This document shows, piece by piece, positions 25,607 through 35,082 of a stretch of 64,000 nucleotides of DNA. The stretch lies in NCBI RefSeq assembly GCF_024346875.1, contig NZ_AP024871.1, positions 1,054,001 to 1,118,000 of the forward strand, written 5' to 3'. The notes below the pieces were generated by a model that was not told the DNA's origin, did not search any database, and was given only the letters and a program-made list of their open reading frames with translations. The translations under genes were made by a program, and so were the position numbers. The stretch is from Vibrio gallicus (GTDB lineage Bacteria > Pseudomonadota > Gammaproteobacteria > Enterobacterales > Vibrionaceae). Numbering within the stretch: the stretch's first letter is position 1; every line of letters starts with the position of its first letter.

Positions 25607-26293
25607 CTAAAACAATCCTGATAAACAGGGTGCAATCAATACGGTTGCCACGCCAGAAAATAGCATCACTAGGCTAGCCACGGTGCCCGCCTCGGAATGA
25701 ATGCCATAGGCTATTGCAGTACCAGAGCCGTGCGCGCATGCACCTAGACCCGCTCCCTTTCCATGAGGGGACTTAATGCGGATGAACCCTAGGATTATTT
25801 CAGCACAAATGATGCCAAATACACCCGTTAAGACGACGAAGATGGCAGTAAGGTCAGCTTTACCACCGAGCTCCTTAGATGCAACAACTGCAAATGGTGT
25901 CGTGATAGAACGAACTGCGAGGCTACGCTGAAGCACCTCTGACAGATGAAAAAACTTACTCAGATAGACAGTACTACTGATGGCGGTAATAATTGCTGCG
26001 ATTACGCCAACCGAGATGGATAACCAGTGGCGAACAATAATTTTGCGATTCTCATGAACAGGAACAGCGAAGGCGACGGTTGCAGGGCCTAACATCCATA
26101 CCAACCAGTGTGAATCACCAATATAGTCCTGATAAGCGATGTGCAGACTAATAACAAGTGCTACTAAGATGAATGGCACTGATACTAATGGGATCAACCA
26201 GATCTTTTGATAGCGCTTATGCAGTAATTTAGTGAGATAGTAACAAGCAATTGTTACAACGAAACAAGCAATAGTGATCATTGAATGGCTCAT
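25607..26293 (-). CDS. LrgB/CidB family membrane protein
   Basis: This 228-residue protein has about six transmembrane helices and the conserved LrgB features: MLGPATVAFAVPVHENR, RSITTPFAVVASKELGG and GAGLGACAHGSGTAIAYG. In Staphylococcus the LrgAB/CidAB pair controls murein hydrolase export and carbon overflow. In E. coli the homologues are YohJ/YohK, and plant and bacterial relatives transport glycolate or pyruvate. It overlaps the lrgA-like gene by four bases and must act with it. A divergent LysR gene likely controls the pair. Confidence 0.9.
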   Translation of the reverse strand: MSHSMITIACFVVTIACYYLTKLLHKRYQKIWLIPLVSVPFILVALVISLHIAYQDYIGDSHWLVWMLGPATVAFAVPVHENRKIIVRHWLSISVGVIAAIITAISSTVYLSKFFHLSEVLQRSLAVRSITTPFAVVASKELGGKADLTAIFVVLTGVFGIICAEIILGFIRIKSPHGKGAGLGACAHGSGTAIAYGIHSEAGTVASLVMLFSGVATVLIAPCLSGLF

Positions 26294-26682
26294 TGCTTAT
26301 CCTCCATTTTTCGCAACTCATAGTGGTAAAGTTTATCAACCACCAGTGCGGTAACCGCAAGTACCAATATCGTGCTGATACCAATGACCGCCATAATCTT
26401 CAAGCCTTGGCTGAGGAACAGATCCTGATAATTGACGATAGCAATTACCGCCGGGATAAAGAAAAGCAGCATTTCGGCAATCAGCCACGTAGACCCAGCT
26501 TTAAACCAATTTACTTTGACTAGATTACAACTAAGCAATAGCAGTAGGGCGAACATCCCAAATACGTTAGCTGGCAGCGGGATATGGAGCTGATTCACCA
26601 ACAAATTTGACCCCATCCAAAAAAGGCACAGTAATGTTACTTGTGAGAAGGTAATGAAATGCTGTTTTGCCGCGTGAATCAT
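26290..26682 (-). CDS. LrgA/CidA family holin-like membrane protein
   Basis: This 130-residue small membrane protein with four hydrophobic segments belongs to the LrgA/CidA (YohJ) family. The diagnostic segment is LCLFWMGSNLLVNQLHIPLPANVFGMFALLLLL (about residues 19-51), followed by WLIAEMLLFFIPAVIAIVNY. It pairs with the LrgB-like protein, with a 4-base overlap. The start at 26682 is 109 bp from the divergent LysR gene. Confidence 0.9.
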   Translation of the reverse strand: MIHAAKQHFITFSQVTLLCLFWMGSNLLVNQLHIPLPANVFGMFALLLLLSCNLVKVNWFKAGSTWLIAEMLLFFIPAVIAIVNYQDLFLSQGLKIMAVIGISTILVLAVTALVVDKLYHYELRKMEDKQ

Positions 26683-26755
26683 TGTTCAGTGTCCAGGTTT
26701 ATTATTTTGACACCCGAATTATTACCGCTTGATATCTGTTCATCCAATGAATAAT

Positions 26756-26770
26756 ATACTTAAGAAGTAT
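26756..26770. promoter_or_regulatory. Candidate LysR-type operator for the lrgAB-like genes
   Basis: ATACTT-AAG-AAGTAT is a 6-bp inverted repeat containing a T-N11-A core. It lies between the divergent lrgA-like and LysR genes, where a CidR-like regulator would bind. Confidence 0.5.
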
Positions 26771-26791
26771 TCCATAAAGGAATGATCAGCG

Positions 26792-27676
26792 ATGAACACC
26801 AAAGAACTGCGTTATTTTGTCACCTTGGTCGAATGTAATAATTTCACCCGCGCTTCTGAAATGTTGTTTGTAACGCAACCAACTATTAGTAAGGCTTTGA
26901 AAGCATTAGAAGAAAACTATGGACAATCCTTGGTCCATCGTAGGGGAAGAGAGATTGAGCTTACCCAATCTGGTGAGGTTGTTTATCATTATGCAAAATC
27001 GATCTTAGCCAGTTTCTCTGAAATGGAATTGAAGCTTGCAGATATGCAACAGCTTAAAGCGGGGCATATTACAATTGGTATACCACCTATGGTGGGACAT
27101 CTGCATTCCGAGTTACTGCAAGATTTTATAGGTCAATATCCGAATATCGATGTATCGATTGTAGAAGGTGGTGGTCGCAGGCTTGAAAAATCCTTGATTG
27201 ATGGCGCAATTGATGTCGCTATTTCTATGCTTCCTACCCATAAGCCGCAGTTCGAGTACCAACTACTGGATGACTATCCCATCTATGTGGTGTTACCGAA
27301 ACATCCTCAATGGGAAGGAGAGCAACCTCTACGCCTTAGTGAATTGCAAGATATCCCGTTTTATCTGTACACCTCTGAATTTACGATTACTCAAATTATT
27401 GAACAGTTGTGTGTCAAAAAAGGGTTTAAGCCTAAAATTGGAGTAAAGAGTAGCCAGTGGGATTTTTTAGCAGCAATGGTCAAAAGTGGAGGCGGGGTGA
27501 GCTTTATGCCAAAACCCATTTGCTTGAAGCTGAATGCTGATGACTATTGTTTTAGAACGCTAGCGGATGATCTAAATTGGAAGATTGCATTAATGTGGGA
27601 TAAAGACCGATACCTATCCAAGGCAAGTGAAGCCTTCGTAGAACTCGTAAGAAGTCGAGCTAAAATGAGCCAGTAG
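26792..27676 (+). CDS. LysR-family regulator, CidR-like
   Basis: This 294-residue LysR regulator has the HTH MNTKELRYFVTLVECNNFTRASEMLFVTQPTISKALKALE. Its effector domain includes GHITIGIPPMVGHLHSELL, DVAISMLPTHKP and VKSGGGVSFMPKPI. The order LysR diverging from lrgA-lrgB is the cidR-cidAB arrangement, so control of the adjacent membrane pair, perhaps in response to acetate or pyruvate-derived metabolites, is likely by analogy with cidR of Gram-positive bacteria. The start has AAAGGA upstream. A strong hairpin ends the gene. Confidence 0.87.
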   Translation: MNTKELRYFVTLVECNNFTRASEMLFVTQPTISKALKALEENYGQSLVHRRGREIELTQSGEVVYHYAKSILASFSEMELKLADMQQLKAGHITIGIPPMVGHLHSELLQDFIGQYPNIDVSIVEGGGRRLEKSLIDGAIDVAISMLPTHKPQFEYQLLDDYPIYVVLPKHPQWEGEQPLRLSELQDIPFYLYTSEFTITQIIEQLCVKKGFKPKIGVKSSQWDFLAAMVKSGGGVSFMPKPICLKLNADDYCFRTLADDLNWKIALMWDKDRYLSKASEAFVELVRSRAKMSQ

Positions 27677-27677
27677 C

Positions 27678-27716
27678 CACTCCTGTTATGGGTCAATAAA
27701 ATAACAGGAGTGTTTG
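27678..27716. terminator. Terminator between LysR gene and yciU
   Basis: A 12-bp perfect stem CACTCCTGTTAT / ATAACAGGAGTG with an 11-base loop is followed by TTTGT. It lies between convergent genes. Confidence 0.85.
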
Positions 27717-27729
27717 TCATAGCAAGCGG

Positions 27730-28050
27730 TTAGTCACGTTTCCATAGGATATGACAAAACTTATGTTCAGGGTCGCGAGATATGAGTAAGCGCGCAAAAA
27801 CATCATCTAGTACATCGTCTTGTTCATTGACTAACCCGATACGGATCTCAGCATAGATCTCCTTATCAACCTCAAAGCCAACATGGGCAATCCAATCATC
27901 ACCAGTTTCAACTAGCTCAGCTGCGCCGCGTTCTTCAAACTGAAGAGTGAATAGGGCGACATCTGCCGCTTCTAGGTTATCTGGTGCCATTTCTAAGAAG
28001 ATATCATAGGCAGTGTCTATGCTATCGTCGTATGAGAGAAGCTCAGTCAT
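27730..28050 (-). CDS. yciU: Putative double-stranded DNA mimic protein (DUF440, HI1450 family)
   Basis: This 106-residue very acidic protein matches the HI1450/YciU family, whose structure was proposed to imitate the charge pattern of DNA and to bind HU-like proteins. Typical segments are SYDDSIDTAYDIFLEMAPDNL, ALFTLQFEERGAAEL and HVGFEVDKEIYAEIRIGL. It ends FCHILWKRD. It lies 55 bp downstream of polB on the same strand, so it may be cotranscribed. The physiological partner is uncertain. Confidence 0.9.
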   Translation of the reverse strand: MTELLSYDDSIDTAYDIFLEMAPDNLEAADVALFTLQFEERGAAELVETGDDWIAHVGFEVDKEIYAEIRIGLVNEQDDVLDDVFARLLISRDPEHKFCHILWKRD

Positions 28051-28105
28051 CTTTAATCCTCGTACTATTTTCGGCGATTGTACGCATAGGGTTTACTCGT
28101 TGCAA

Positions 28106-30469
28106 TTAGAATAGCCCCAATTGTGGTGCATTGATATCGTCAAATTTCAGTCCAACAAAGGGCAAGATAGCGTCCGCTACGGGTTTTATCTGTTTGTCGA
28201 TATAGTGCTGATAATCAATTGGGTGCTTGAGGTAATCAAGAGGCTCTGGCCCTTGCAATGTCATCACATACGCAATGCGGCCACGGTTTTGATACTGCAG
28301 TGGACGTCCAAGTTTGTGGTTTATTTCATCGGCAAGCCGTGCGGCGCGCACTTGAGGTGGGATATTCTTTTGATACTCATGCAGTCGGCGTCTAAGACGC
28401 TTTCTATATACTAATTTGTCATCGAAATGCCCACTTTCAATGGCTTCAACGGTCTGCATAACATATTCAGTTGGGTCTTTATCGTCAAATATTAGGGTAT
28501 ATAATTGCAATTGAAACTGTTGCGCTAATGCAGTCCAGTCACTGCGGGCACTTTCAAGTCCCTTGAAAATAATTCGTCTGTCGTCATCGCGTATGATGAG
28601 CCCCGCATAGCGTTTCTTTGACCCCGTTTCAGAGCCGCGAATTGTGGGCATAAAGAATCGATTGAAATGGGTTTCGTATTCCAATTCGAGCTGTGACTTA
28701 AGATTGTATTCTTGGCGTAGATGTTCTTTCCACCATAGATTGATATGAGTTACCAGTGCATTCCCTATTTGGTCTGCTTGCTGTTTGGAGCAACTGTCCT
28801 TTAGTGATACGAAGGTTGAATCGGTATCGCCGTAGATAACCTCGTAGCCTTGATCTTCGATCAATTTACGAGTGGTTTTCATTATTTCATGCCCTCTAAG
28901 GGTAATCGATGACGCAAGGCGGGTATCAAAAAAGCGGCAACCACTTGAGCCCAACACACCGTAAAACGAGTTCATGATGATCTTGATTGCGGTTGAAAAG
29001 GCCACATCATTTTTTTGTTTAGCTCTATCTCGTGCTTGCCAAAGCTGCTCGATGAGTTGGGGAAGGTGATGTTTATAACGGTGAAATTGCGCTTTGCGAA
29101 ATCCGGGTACCGCTTGGTTATCGTTATTGCCAATCTCAACTTTAAGTCCTTCAATTAGGCCCATAGGGTCAATCAGGAAACTGCGTATGATTGCGGGATA
29201 CAGGCTCTTAAAGTCGAGTACCAATACCGAGTCATATAACCCTGGCTGAGAATCCATCACAAACCCTCCTGGGCTTGCAATCCAATTCTCTGACACCAAA
29301 TTAGGGGCAACATAGCCGCTACGATGTAACCTTGGGAGATATAGGTTAGAGAATGCAGCAACGCTTCCTCCCAGTCTATCTAATGACAACCCTGTCAGTT
29401 TAGCGCGTTCAATTAGGTAATCGAGAAGGTGAGTATGCTCAAAAATGCGCGTCACCAGAACGCAATCTTGAAAGTTATATTTGGCTAGTGCTAGCTTATC
29501 GTGATGAAACATATGGTTGATCTCGTCCATACGATCAGTCGGGTTGCGAATGGCCTTGCCTTGCTGTAGCAATTCCCTTGACACGTTTTCCAAGGACCAA
29601 GAATCGAAAGAGTATGTGGCGGACTTAAGACCATCAATACCGTCAATTACTACTCGGCCTGGGATATTGATAAACCCATTTTGATTCTGTGCAGTCTGCC
29701 AATAGCGCCCTTGTTGTTGGCCTCGACCAATCGAAAATCGTACACCTTGCTCTTTTGCACGCTCTAGCAATAAGCGCATATCAAAGCCAATGACATTCCA
29801 GCCGATAATAATGTCTGGATCAAATTGGTCAAACCAATTTACCAATGATTGTAGTAGTGCTTTTTCGTCCGTAACCCACTCAATATTTAGCGATGGACTT
29901 GGTTGAGCCTTGCCAATCATGATAACGCGTTGGTCAGTAGGACAGTCCAGACCTACCGAGTAGAGAATACCTTGCGCTGAACATTCAATGTCCAATGAGA
30001 CCATGTTTAGGTGAGGAAGGTATCCATCACATGCACGGCATTGTGCTTGAGTGATTTTGAGGTAACCATTTACTTGAGTTTCATTGCCTTCGACTTCAAT
30101 TTGGCCTTGAATAAATCGCTCCATCAGGTAGCGGTCGGCTAACCTGATATCCGCCTCAAACAGGGGTATCTGAGCTTGATTGAGCAACTGTTCAAGGTGT
30201 CGCGCCTCCTTTTGTGTTGACAGGTAGCAGGCAGTGACGGTTTCAAGTGCAAAAGTCTCAAGCGTCAAAGCCCGAAAGCGACAGCGGATATTGTGAGTTG
30301 CAGCCAGTGCTTCGACGTCGGTTTGCAAAGAGGTGTGAATGAAGAAAACACTTTCCTGATCTGTCACCTGAACCAAAGCCGGACCGGTAGCGGTTGTAAT
30401 CCACAGGTCTATCTGCGAGGTAGTCCCAATATCACGAGCTTGACGAGTTAATATGAATCCTCTGCGCAC
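28106..30469 (-). CDS. polB: DNA polymerase II
   Basis: Pol II is a B-family polymerase with 3'-5' exonuclease that acts in replication restart and translesion synthesis. The 787-residue protein (E. coli 783) has the exonuclease motifs SLDIECSAQG (ExoI), IGWNVIGFDMRLL (ExoII) and YNFQDCVLV (ExoIII). It also has the polymerase motifs LDFKSLYPAIIR, KIIMNSFYGVLG and YGDTDSTF, and the C-terminal beta-clamp motif QLGLF. All catalytic acids are present. The start is GTG at 30469. In E. coli polB is LexA-controlled, but I found no convincing LexA box upstream here. Confidence 0.96.
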   Translation of the reverse strand: MRRGFILTRQARDIGTTSQIDLWITTATGPALVQVTDQESVFFIHTSLQTDVEALAATHNIRCRFRALTLETFALETVTACYLSTQKEARHLEQLLNQAQIPLFEADIRLADRYLMERFIQGQIEVEGNETQVNGYLKITQAQCRACDGYLPHLNMVSLDIECSAQGILYSVGLDCPTDQRVIMIGKAQPSPSLNIEWVTDEKALLQSLVNWFDQFDPDIIIGWNVIGFDMRLLLERAKEQGVRFSIGRGQQQGRYWQTAQNQNGFINIPGRVVIDGIDGLKSATYSFDSWSLENVSRELLQQGKAIRNPTDRMDEINHMFHHDKLALAKYNFQDCVLVTRIFEHTHLLDYLIERAKLTGLSLDRLGGSVAAFSNLYLPRLHRSGYVAPNLVSENWIASPGGFVMDSQPGLYDSVLVLDFKSLYPAIIRSFLIDPMGLIEGLKVEIGNNDNQAVPGFRKAQFHRYKHHLPQLIEQLWQARDRAKQKNDVAFSTAIKIIMNSFYGVLGSSGCRFFDTRLASSITLRGHEIMKTTRKLIEDQGYEVIYGDTDSTFVSLKDSCSKQQADQIGNALVTHINLWWKEHLRQEYNLKSQLELEYETHFNRFFMPTIRGSETGSKKRYAGLIIRDDDRRIIFKGLESARSDWTALAQQFQLQLYTLIFDDKDPTEYVMQTVEAIESGHFDDKLVYRKRLRRRLHEYQKNIPPQVRAARLADEINHKLGRPLQYQNRGRIAYVMTLQGPEPLDYLKHPIDYQHYIDKQIKPVADAILPFVGLKFDDINAPQLGLF

Positions 30470-30893
30470 GGTTACAACCTATAGAAAAAGTGAGGTGAAT
30501 GATCTTATCACGCTTTGTAAAACGCAATTGAATAGAATTCATGTAGTTGCTTCGCACAAATCCTAATATTAATTCATACTAGATGATGATCTAGGTTGAA
30601 TTAGGATAGGGAATCGTAATATCCTGATACAAGATGTTTAGTGTGTTGAAGGTAGATACGTACCTGCAACTATAGGCATACGAGCTTTTTGTCATAAGAC
30701 CAAAAATTGGTCGAAAATACCAAAATTTATTGGTATGGCTCATAATTAGCGCATTCAAATGTTGTCAACTGAGTGTCAATTCAGCATATTTGCTGGTGTT
30801 TTGGACCATTGATTAGTATAAAAAGTTGAATTTGTTAGTTGTGAATCAGTTGACTGGCTTTGCGAACAATAAAATTAGTGTGGAGATACAAGC
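30470..30893. other. 424-bp divergent intergenic region between polB and varA
   Basis: The region is AT-rich and contains no gene I can support. It holds the upstream controls of polB (left) and varA (right). The notable structures are two inverted repeats at 30698-30736. No tRNA or riboswitch fold was recognised. Confidence 0.7.
30698..30736. repeat. Pair of CCAA/TTGG inverted repeats upstream of varA
   Basis: GACCAAAAATTGGTC (30698-30712) and ATACCAAAATTTATTGGTAT (30717-30736) are two inverted repeats sharing the ACCAAAA...TTGGT pattern. Their centres are about 21.5 bp apart, two turns of the helix. They may be tandem operators for an unidentified regulator. Confidence 0.6.
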
Positions 30894-31538
30894 TTGATTA
30901 ATGTTTTTCTTGTAGATGATCACGAGCTAGTTCGCACAGGGATACGACGTATTATTGAAGACGTCCGTGGCATGAACGTAGCCGGAGAGGCTGATAGCGG
31001 TGAAGAATCGGTAAAATGGTGTCGCAGTAACCATACTGACGTCATTTTAATGGACATGAATATGCCCGGAATTGGAGGCTTGGAAGCAACCAAAAAAATT
31101 CTTCGTTTTAATCCTGATGTTAAAATCATCGTGCTTACGATACATACAGAGAACCCGTTTCCGACTAAGGTTATGCAAGCAGGAGCGGCGGGCTATCTGA
31201 CTAAAGGTGCAGGCCCAGACGAGATGGTGAATGCTATCCGTATGGTGCACAGTGGCCAGAGATATATCTCACCAGAAATTGCTCAACAAATGGCGTTAAG
31301 TCAGGTGTCGCATTCTTCTGATAACCCATTTAAGGACCTATCTGAGCGTGAACTTCAAATCATGCTGATGATAACTAAAGGTCAAAAAGTTACTGATATT
31401 TCAGAACAGCTTAGCTTGAGCCCTAAAACGGTAAATAGTTATCGTTACCGTTTATTCAACAAACTAGATATCAGTGGTGATGTTGAATTAACGCACTTGG
31501 CTATTCGTCACGGGATGCTCGACGCAGAGACACTTTAG
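30894..31538 (+). CDS. varA: Response regulator VarA/UvrY (GacA family)
   Basis: This is the response regulator of the BarA/VarS-type system, which drives the Csr small RNAs controlling carbon flow, quorum sensing and virulence in vibrios. The 214 residues have a receiver domain with the phospho-acceptor Asp in [12 protein letters not shown] (about Asp54) and Lys in GYLTKGA. The C-terminal LuxR-type HTH is [43 protein letters not shown]. The start is TTG ([11 protein letters not shown]) with GGAG about eight bases upstream. It overlaps the uvrC start by one base (TAGTG), the conserved uvrY-uvrC order. Confidence 0.96.
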   Translation: MINVFLVDDHELVRTGIRRIIEDVRGMNVAGEADSGEESVKWCRSNHTDVILMDMNMPGIGGLEATKKILRFNPDVKIIVLTIHTENPFPTKVMQAGAAGYLTKGAGPDEMVNAIRMVHSGQRYISPEIAQQMALSQVSHSSDNPFKDLSERELQIMLMITKGQKVTDISEQLSLSPKTVNSYRYRLFNKLDISGDVELTHLAIRHGMLDAETL

Positions 31539-33364
31539 TGAGTTTCGACTCAACTTCCTTTTTAAAAACAGTAACTAACCAGCCCGGCGTTTATCGAATG
31601 TATAACGCCGAGCAGGTTGTTATTTATGTTGGTAAAGCCAAAGACCTTAAAAAACGCTTAAGCAGCTATTTTCGAAGCAAGCTTGATAACGAAAAAACGC
31701 GCGCCCTGGTTACCCATATCCGACATATTGATGTCACCGTCACCCACACCGAAACCGAAGCGCTTATCCTTGAGCACAATTATATTAAGCAGTATCTGCC
31801 AAAATATAATGTCTTACTACGTGACGATAAATCCTATCCATATATCTTCATTAGTAATCATAAGCACCCAAGACTGTCTCTCCATCGCGGGGCAAAGAAG
31901 CGTAAAGGACAATATTTTGGTCCCTACCCAGATTCGGGGGCAGTACGCCAAACCTTACATTTACTGCAAAAAATACTCCCCATGCGTCAATGCGAAGACT
32001 CCATATATGGTAATCGCACTCGTCCTTGTTTGATGTATCAGATTGGTCGTTGCGCCGCACCTTGCGTGAGTTCAGTGATATCAAATGAAGAGTATGCACA
32101 ATTAGTAGACTGGGTAACGCTGTTCTTGCAAGGTAAAGACAAGCAAGTTATTACGCAGCTTATTGAACGTATGGACATGGCAAGCAAGACGCTGAAATTT
32201 GAAGAGGCGGCTAAGTATCGCGATCAAATTCAAGCTATTCGACGCATCCAAGAACAGCAGTTTGTTTCCGAAGATAGCCTTGATGACATAGATGTGCTTG
32301 GTTATGCGCAAGAATCAGGTGTAGTTTGTGTACACATTTTGATGATCCGCCAAGGCAAGATCTTGGGCAGCCGCAGTTTCTTTCCTAAGATCCCATATAA
32401 CAGCCAGCAAGATGAAATATTTTATAGCTTTGTAAGCCAGTATTACCTGAATCAATCAGAGGGAAGAGGGCTACCTTCACGACTTATCTTTGCCAAGGAT
32501 CTATTGGCTGAACAAGATGCATTTAAAGAAGTGTTAACTAATATGGCAGGTAGGAAAGTCACGTTTCATGTTAATCCTACCGGTACACGAGGACGTTATT
32601 TGAGCCTTGCTAATACCAATGCTTTGAATGCGATCACTACCAAAATAAACCATAAGATGACCATCTCTAAGCGCTTTAAGGAATTGCAGAGCGTTTTGAA
32701 TATGGAGTCTATTCGTCGTATGGAATGTTTTGATATCAGCCATACCATGGGTGAGAGTACGATAGCTTCTTGTGTGGTGTTTAATCAGGAAGGTCCTCTT
32801 AAGCAAGAATACCGCCGCTACAATATTACGGGTATTACCGGTGGTGACGATTATGCGGCTATGGGACAGGTTTTGGAGCGTCGATATTCAAAACAGCTCG
32901 ATGTAGATAAGATCCCAGACATTATCTTTATCGACGGCGGTAAAGGGCAGCTTGGGCGAGCGGTAGAAGTTATTGGTCAGTATTGGGATCTGTGGCCTAA
33001 GAAACCGCGTATTATCGGTATTGCCAAGGGGGTCACACGTAAACCAGGTCTGGAGACTATGATAACGCCCGAGGGTGAAGAATTTAATCTTGCCAGCGAT
33101 GCACCTGCACTTCACCTGATGCAACATATTCGTGATGAAAGTCACAATCATGCCATCTCAGGGCATAGAGCTAAGCGGGGGAAAACGCGTCGAACCAGCT
33201 CTTTGGAGGGAATTGATGGCGTTGGCCCTAAACGTCGTCAAACTTTATTGAAACATATGGGGGGCTTACAGGAATTAAAACGCGCAACTGTCGAAGAAAT
33301 CGCCAAAGTTCCCGGTATTAGCAATTCTTTAGCAGAAAAGATATTTCAGGCGTTGCAACACTAG
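31538..33364 (+). CDS. uvrC: Excinuclease ABC subunit C
   Basis: UvrC makes both incisions in nucleotide excision repair. The 608-residue protein has the GIY-YIG nuclease domain ([29 protein letters not shown]), then a UVR motif ([20 protein letters not shown] near residue 205). An RNase H-like second nuclease follows ([20 protein letters not shown]), and two helix-hairpin-helix motifs end it ([33 protein letters not shown]). The GTG start shares its G with the varA stop codon, so translation is coupled. Confidence 0.97.
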   Translation: MSFDSTSFLKTVTNQPGVYRMYNAEQVVIYVGKAKDLKKRLSSYFRSKLDNEKTRALVTHIRHIDVTVTHTETEALILEHNYIKQYLPKYNVLLRDDKSYPYIFISNHKHPRLSLHRGAKKRKGQYFGPYPDSGAVRQTLHLLQKILPMRQCEDSIYGNRTRPCLMYQIGRCAAPCVSSVISNEEYAQLVDWVTLFLQGKDKQVITQLIERMDMASKTLKFEEAAKYRDQIQAIRRIQEQQFVSEDSLDDIDVLGYAQESGVVCVHILMIRQGKILGSRSFFPKIPYNSQQDEIFYSFVSQYYLNQSEGRGLPSRLIFAKDLLAEQDAFKEVLTNMAGRKVTFHVNPTGTRGRYLSLANTNALNAITTKINHKMTISKRFKELQSVLNMESIRRMECFDISHTMGESTIASCVVFNQEGPLKQEYRRYNITGITGGDDYAAMGQVLERRYSKQLDVDKIPDIIFIDGGKGQLGRAVEVIGQYWDLWPKKPRIIGIAKGVTRKPGLETMITPEGEEFNLASDAPALHLMQHIRDESHNHAISGHRAKRGKTRRTSSLEGIDGVGPKRRQTLLKHMGGLQELKRATVEEIAKVPGISNSLAEKIFQALQH

Positions 33365-33440
33365 ATAAAATGCCGCACCATTAACCTAACTTGATATGTC
33401 ATCAACGCACGTGTTAAATCGTGCTCGTAGAGTCACTAAA

Positions 33441-33992
33441 ATGCGCCTAACAATACCAAACATCCTCACCATGATTCGCCTGATATTGATCCCTGTATTT
33501 GTGGTCGTATTTTATCTTCCTTTTACATGGGCTCCGTTTGTCGCGGCCATGGTATTTTGGGTCGCCGGTTTTACGGATTGGCTAGACGGCGTATTGGCTA
33601 GAAAGCTTGGACAGATGTCCAGATTTGGCGCCTTTCTTGATCCTGTAGCGGATAAGGTAATGGTAGCAACGGCACTGCTGTTGATTGCCGAGCACTATGC
33701 TTCTTTGTGGATTACTATTCCCGCTATTATTATGATCGCAAGAGAAATCATAATTTCGGCATTAAGAGAGTGGATGGCAGAGATTGGTAAACGCTCTAAT
33801 GTGGCAGTGTCATGGATAGGGAAGGTGAAAACCTTTTCACAGATGTTCGCATTGTGGGTACTGATCTGGCGCTATGATGATTGGATGGTATGGCTTGGGT
33901 TTGTCTCACTGTATGTAGCGACCATACTCACTATCTATTCAATGATGCAATACCTTAAAGCGGCGAAACCCGATCTCCTTGAATCAGAATAG
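33441..33992 (+). CDS. pgsA: CDP-diacylglycerol--glycerol-3-phosphate 3-phosphatidyltransferase
   Basis: PgsA makes phosphatidylglycerol phosphate, the committed step to phosphatidylglycerol and cardiolipin, in the inner membrane. The 183-residue protein (182 in E. coli) has the CDP-alcohol phosphotransferase motif within [20 protein letters not shown] and LDPVADK, plus four to five transmembrane helices. The open frame begins at 33396, but the ATG at 33441 gives the family N-terminus [18 protein letters not shown]. It follows uvrC by 76 bp and precedes the tRNA array, as in E. coli. Confidence 0.96.
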   Translation: MRLTIPNILTMIRLILIPVFVVVFYLPFTWAPFVAAMVFWVAGFTDWLDGVLARKLGQMSRFGAFLDPVADKVMVATALLLIAEHYASLWITIPAIIMIAREIIISALREWMAEIGKRSNVAVSWIGKVKTFSQMFALWVLIWRYDDWMVWLGFVSLYVATILTIYSMMQYLKAAKPDLLESE

Positions 33993-33998
33993 TATAAG

Positions 33999-34020
33999 AC
34001 CAGCTTCGGCTGGTTTTTTT
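33999..34020 (+). terminator. Terminator after pgsA
   Basis: ACCAGC-TTCG-GCTGGT, a stable tetraloop hairpin, is followed by a T-run. Confidence 0.92.
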
Positions 34021-34198
34021 ATGGCTAAATAGGGTTTTTTACGCTCTAGGCTTCACTTCTGTTTTAATAGCATTGTGAATACAGTAAGTTACTCGATTAC
34101 GCTCTGAATAAATAAGCAGCAAACTAGTCGAAATATAGTCACTAATTGCTAGATATCTAAGCAGTTAAATTAAGTTTGTTTGTAAAGCGAGCAAACGA

Positions 34199-34255
34199 AT
34201 CCAAAATTTAAAAATTGTGTTGACTCACACCAGTGAATCCGTAAAATGCCTCCCC
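34199..34255 (+). promoter_or_regulatory. tRNA operon promoter with UP-like element and GC-rich discriminator
   Basis: TTGACT (34220) and TAAAAT (34242) are separated by 16 bases. An A/T-rich UP-like stretch lies directly upstream, and GCCTCCCC follows the -10 box. A GC-rich discriminator is the hallmark of stringently controlled stable RNA promoters. The first tRNA begins 39 bases after the -10. Confidence 0.85.
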
Positions 34256-34285
34256 ATACCGAAGCGAAACATCTTCGGTTTCAGA

Positions 34286-34359
34286 GGCGCCTTGGCAGAG
34301 TGGCTATGCAGCGGATTGCAAATCCGTGGACCTCGGTTCGACTCCGGGAGGCGCCTCCA
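34286..34359 (+). tRNA. tRNA-Cys (GCA), copy 1
   Basis: A 74-base cloverleaf with acceptor stem GGCGCC.../...GGCGCC, anticodon loop TTGCAAA (anticodon GCA), TTCGACT T-loop and encoded CCA. It is identical to the copy at 35083. Confidence 0.97.
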
Positions 34360-34391
34360 TATTTTATCTAATAGCGTATAGCTATCAGAAT

Positions 34392-34467
34392 GCGACACTA
34401 GCTCAGTTGGTAGAGCGCAACCTTGCCAAGGTTGAGGTCACGAGTTCGAACCTCGTGTGTCGCTCCA
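34392..34467 (+). tRNA. tRNA-Gly (GCC), copy 1
   Basis: A 76-base cloverleaf with acceptor GCGACAC/GTGTCGC, anticodon loop TTGCCAA (anticodon GCC) and encoded CCA. Three identical copies occur in the array. Confidence 0.97.
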
Positions 34468-34547
34468 AATAAATAGGTTATAGCTGTCAACTTAACGTTA
34501 TCAGCTGTAACAAGATGGTGTCTTACCCATCGCAACAAGTTTTGCGT

Positions 34548-34634
34548 GCCCTGGTGGTGGAATTGGTAGACACAAGGGATTTAAAATCCCTCGGCGTTCG
34601 CGCTGTGCCGGTTCAAGTCCGGCCCGGGGCACCA
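34548..34634 (+). tRNA. tRNA-Leu (TAA), copy 1
   Basis: An 87-base class II tRNA with long variable arm (CGGCGTTCGCGCTG region), anticodon TAA in GGATTTAAAATCC, and encoded CCA. Confidence 0.97.
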
Positions 34635-34675
34635 TCTTATAAAGCTTGCAGCTATAGGCTGTCAGCTATATGAAT

Positions 34676-34751
34676 GCGACACTAGCTCAGTTGGTAGAGC
34701 GCAACCTTGCCAAGGTTGAGGTCACGAGTTCGAACCTCGTGTGTCGCTCCA
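34676..34751 (+). tRNA. tRNA-Gly (GCC), copy 2
   Basis: Identical in sequence to the copy at 34392, and placed 284 bases downstream of it. Confidence 0.97.
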
Positions 34752-34831
34752 AATAAATAGGTTATAGCTGTCAACTTAATGTTATCAGTTGTAACAAGAT
34801 GGTGTCTTACCCATCGCAACAAGTTTTGCGT

Positions 34832-34918
34832 GCCCTGGTGGTGGAATTGGTAGACACAAGGGATTTAAAATCCCTCGGCGTTCGCGCTGTGCCGGTTCAA
34901 GTCCGGCCCGGGGCACCA
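34832..34918 (+). tRNA. tRNA-Leu (TAA), copy 2
   Basis: Identical in sequence to the copy at 34548, and placed 284 bases downstream of it. Confidence 0.97.
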
Positions 34919-34958
34919 TCTTATATAGCTTGCAGCTTTAGGCTGCTAGCCTAGGAAT

Positions 34959-35034
34959 GCGACACTAGCTCAGTTGGTAGAGCGCAACCTTGCCAAGGTT
35001 GAGGTCACGAGTTCGAACCTCGTGTGTCGCTCCA
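34959..35034 (+). tRNA. tRNA-Gly (GCC), copy 3
   Basis: Identical to the two other tRNA-Gly copies. The spacer after it differs from the spacers after copies 1 and 2. Confidence 0.97.
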
Positions 35035-35082
35035 AATCAAAAATTGATAACTATCAGCTTAAGCTGTAAGTTATATGAATAT

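Larger units (their letters stand above)
34392..34958 (+). repeat. Tandem duplication of a Gly-Leu tRNA unit
   Basis: Unit 1 (34392-34675) and unit 2 (34676-34958) each contain tRNA-Gly, a spacer, tRNA-Leu and a spacer. The Gly-Leu spacers differ at only two positions, which shows recent duplication or gene conversion. A third tRNA-Gly begins a partial unit. Confidence 0.92.

Noticed and set aside
26282..26523. 80-codon plus-strand frame across the lrgA-like gene
   Set aside because: It overlaps the lrgA/lrgB junction on the opposite strand and has no ribosome-binding site or family resemblance.
30470..30600. LexA box upstream of polB, as in E. coli
   Set aside because: No sequence close to CTGT-N8-ACAG was found in the region before the GTG start.
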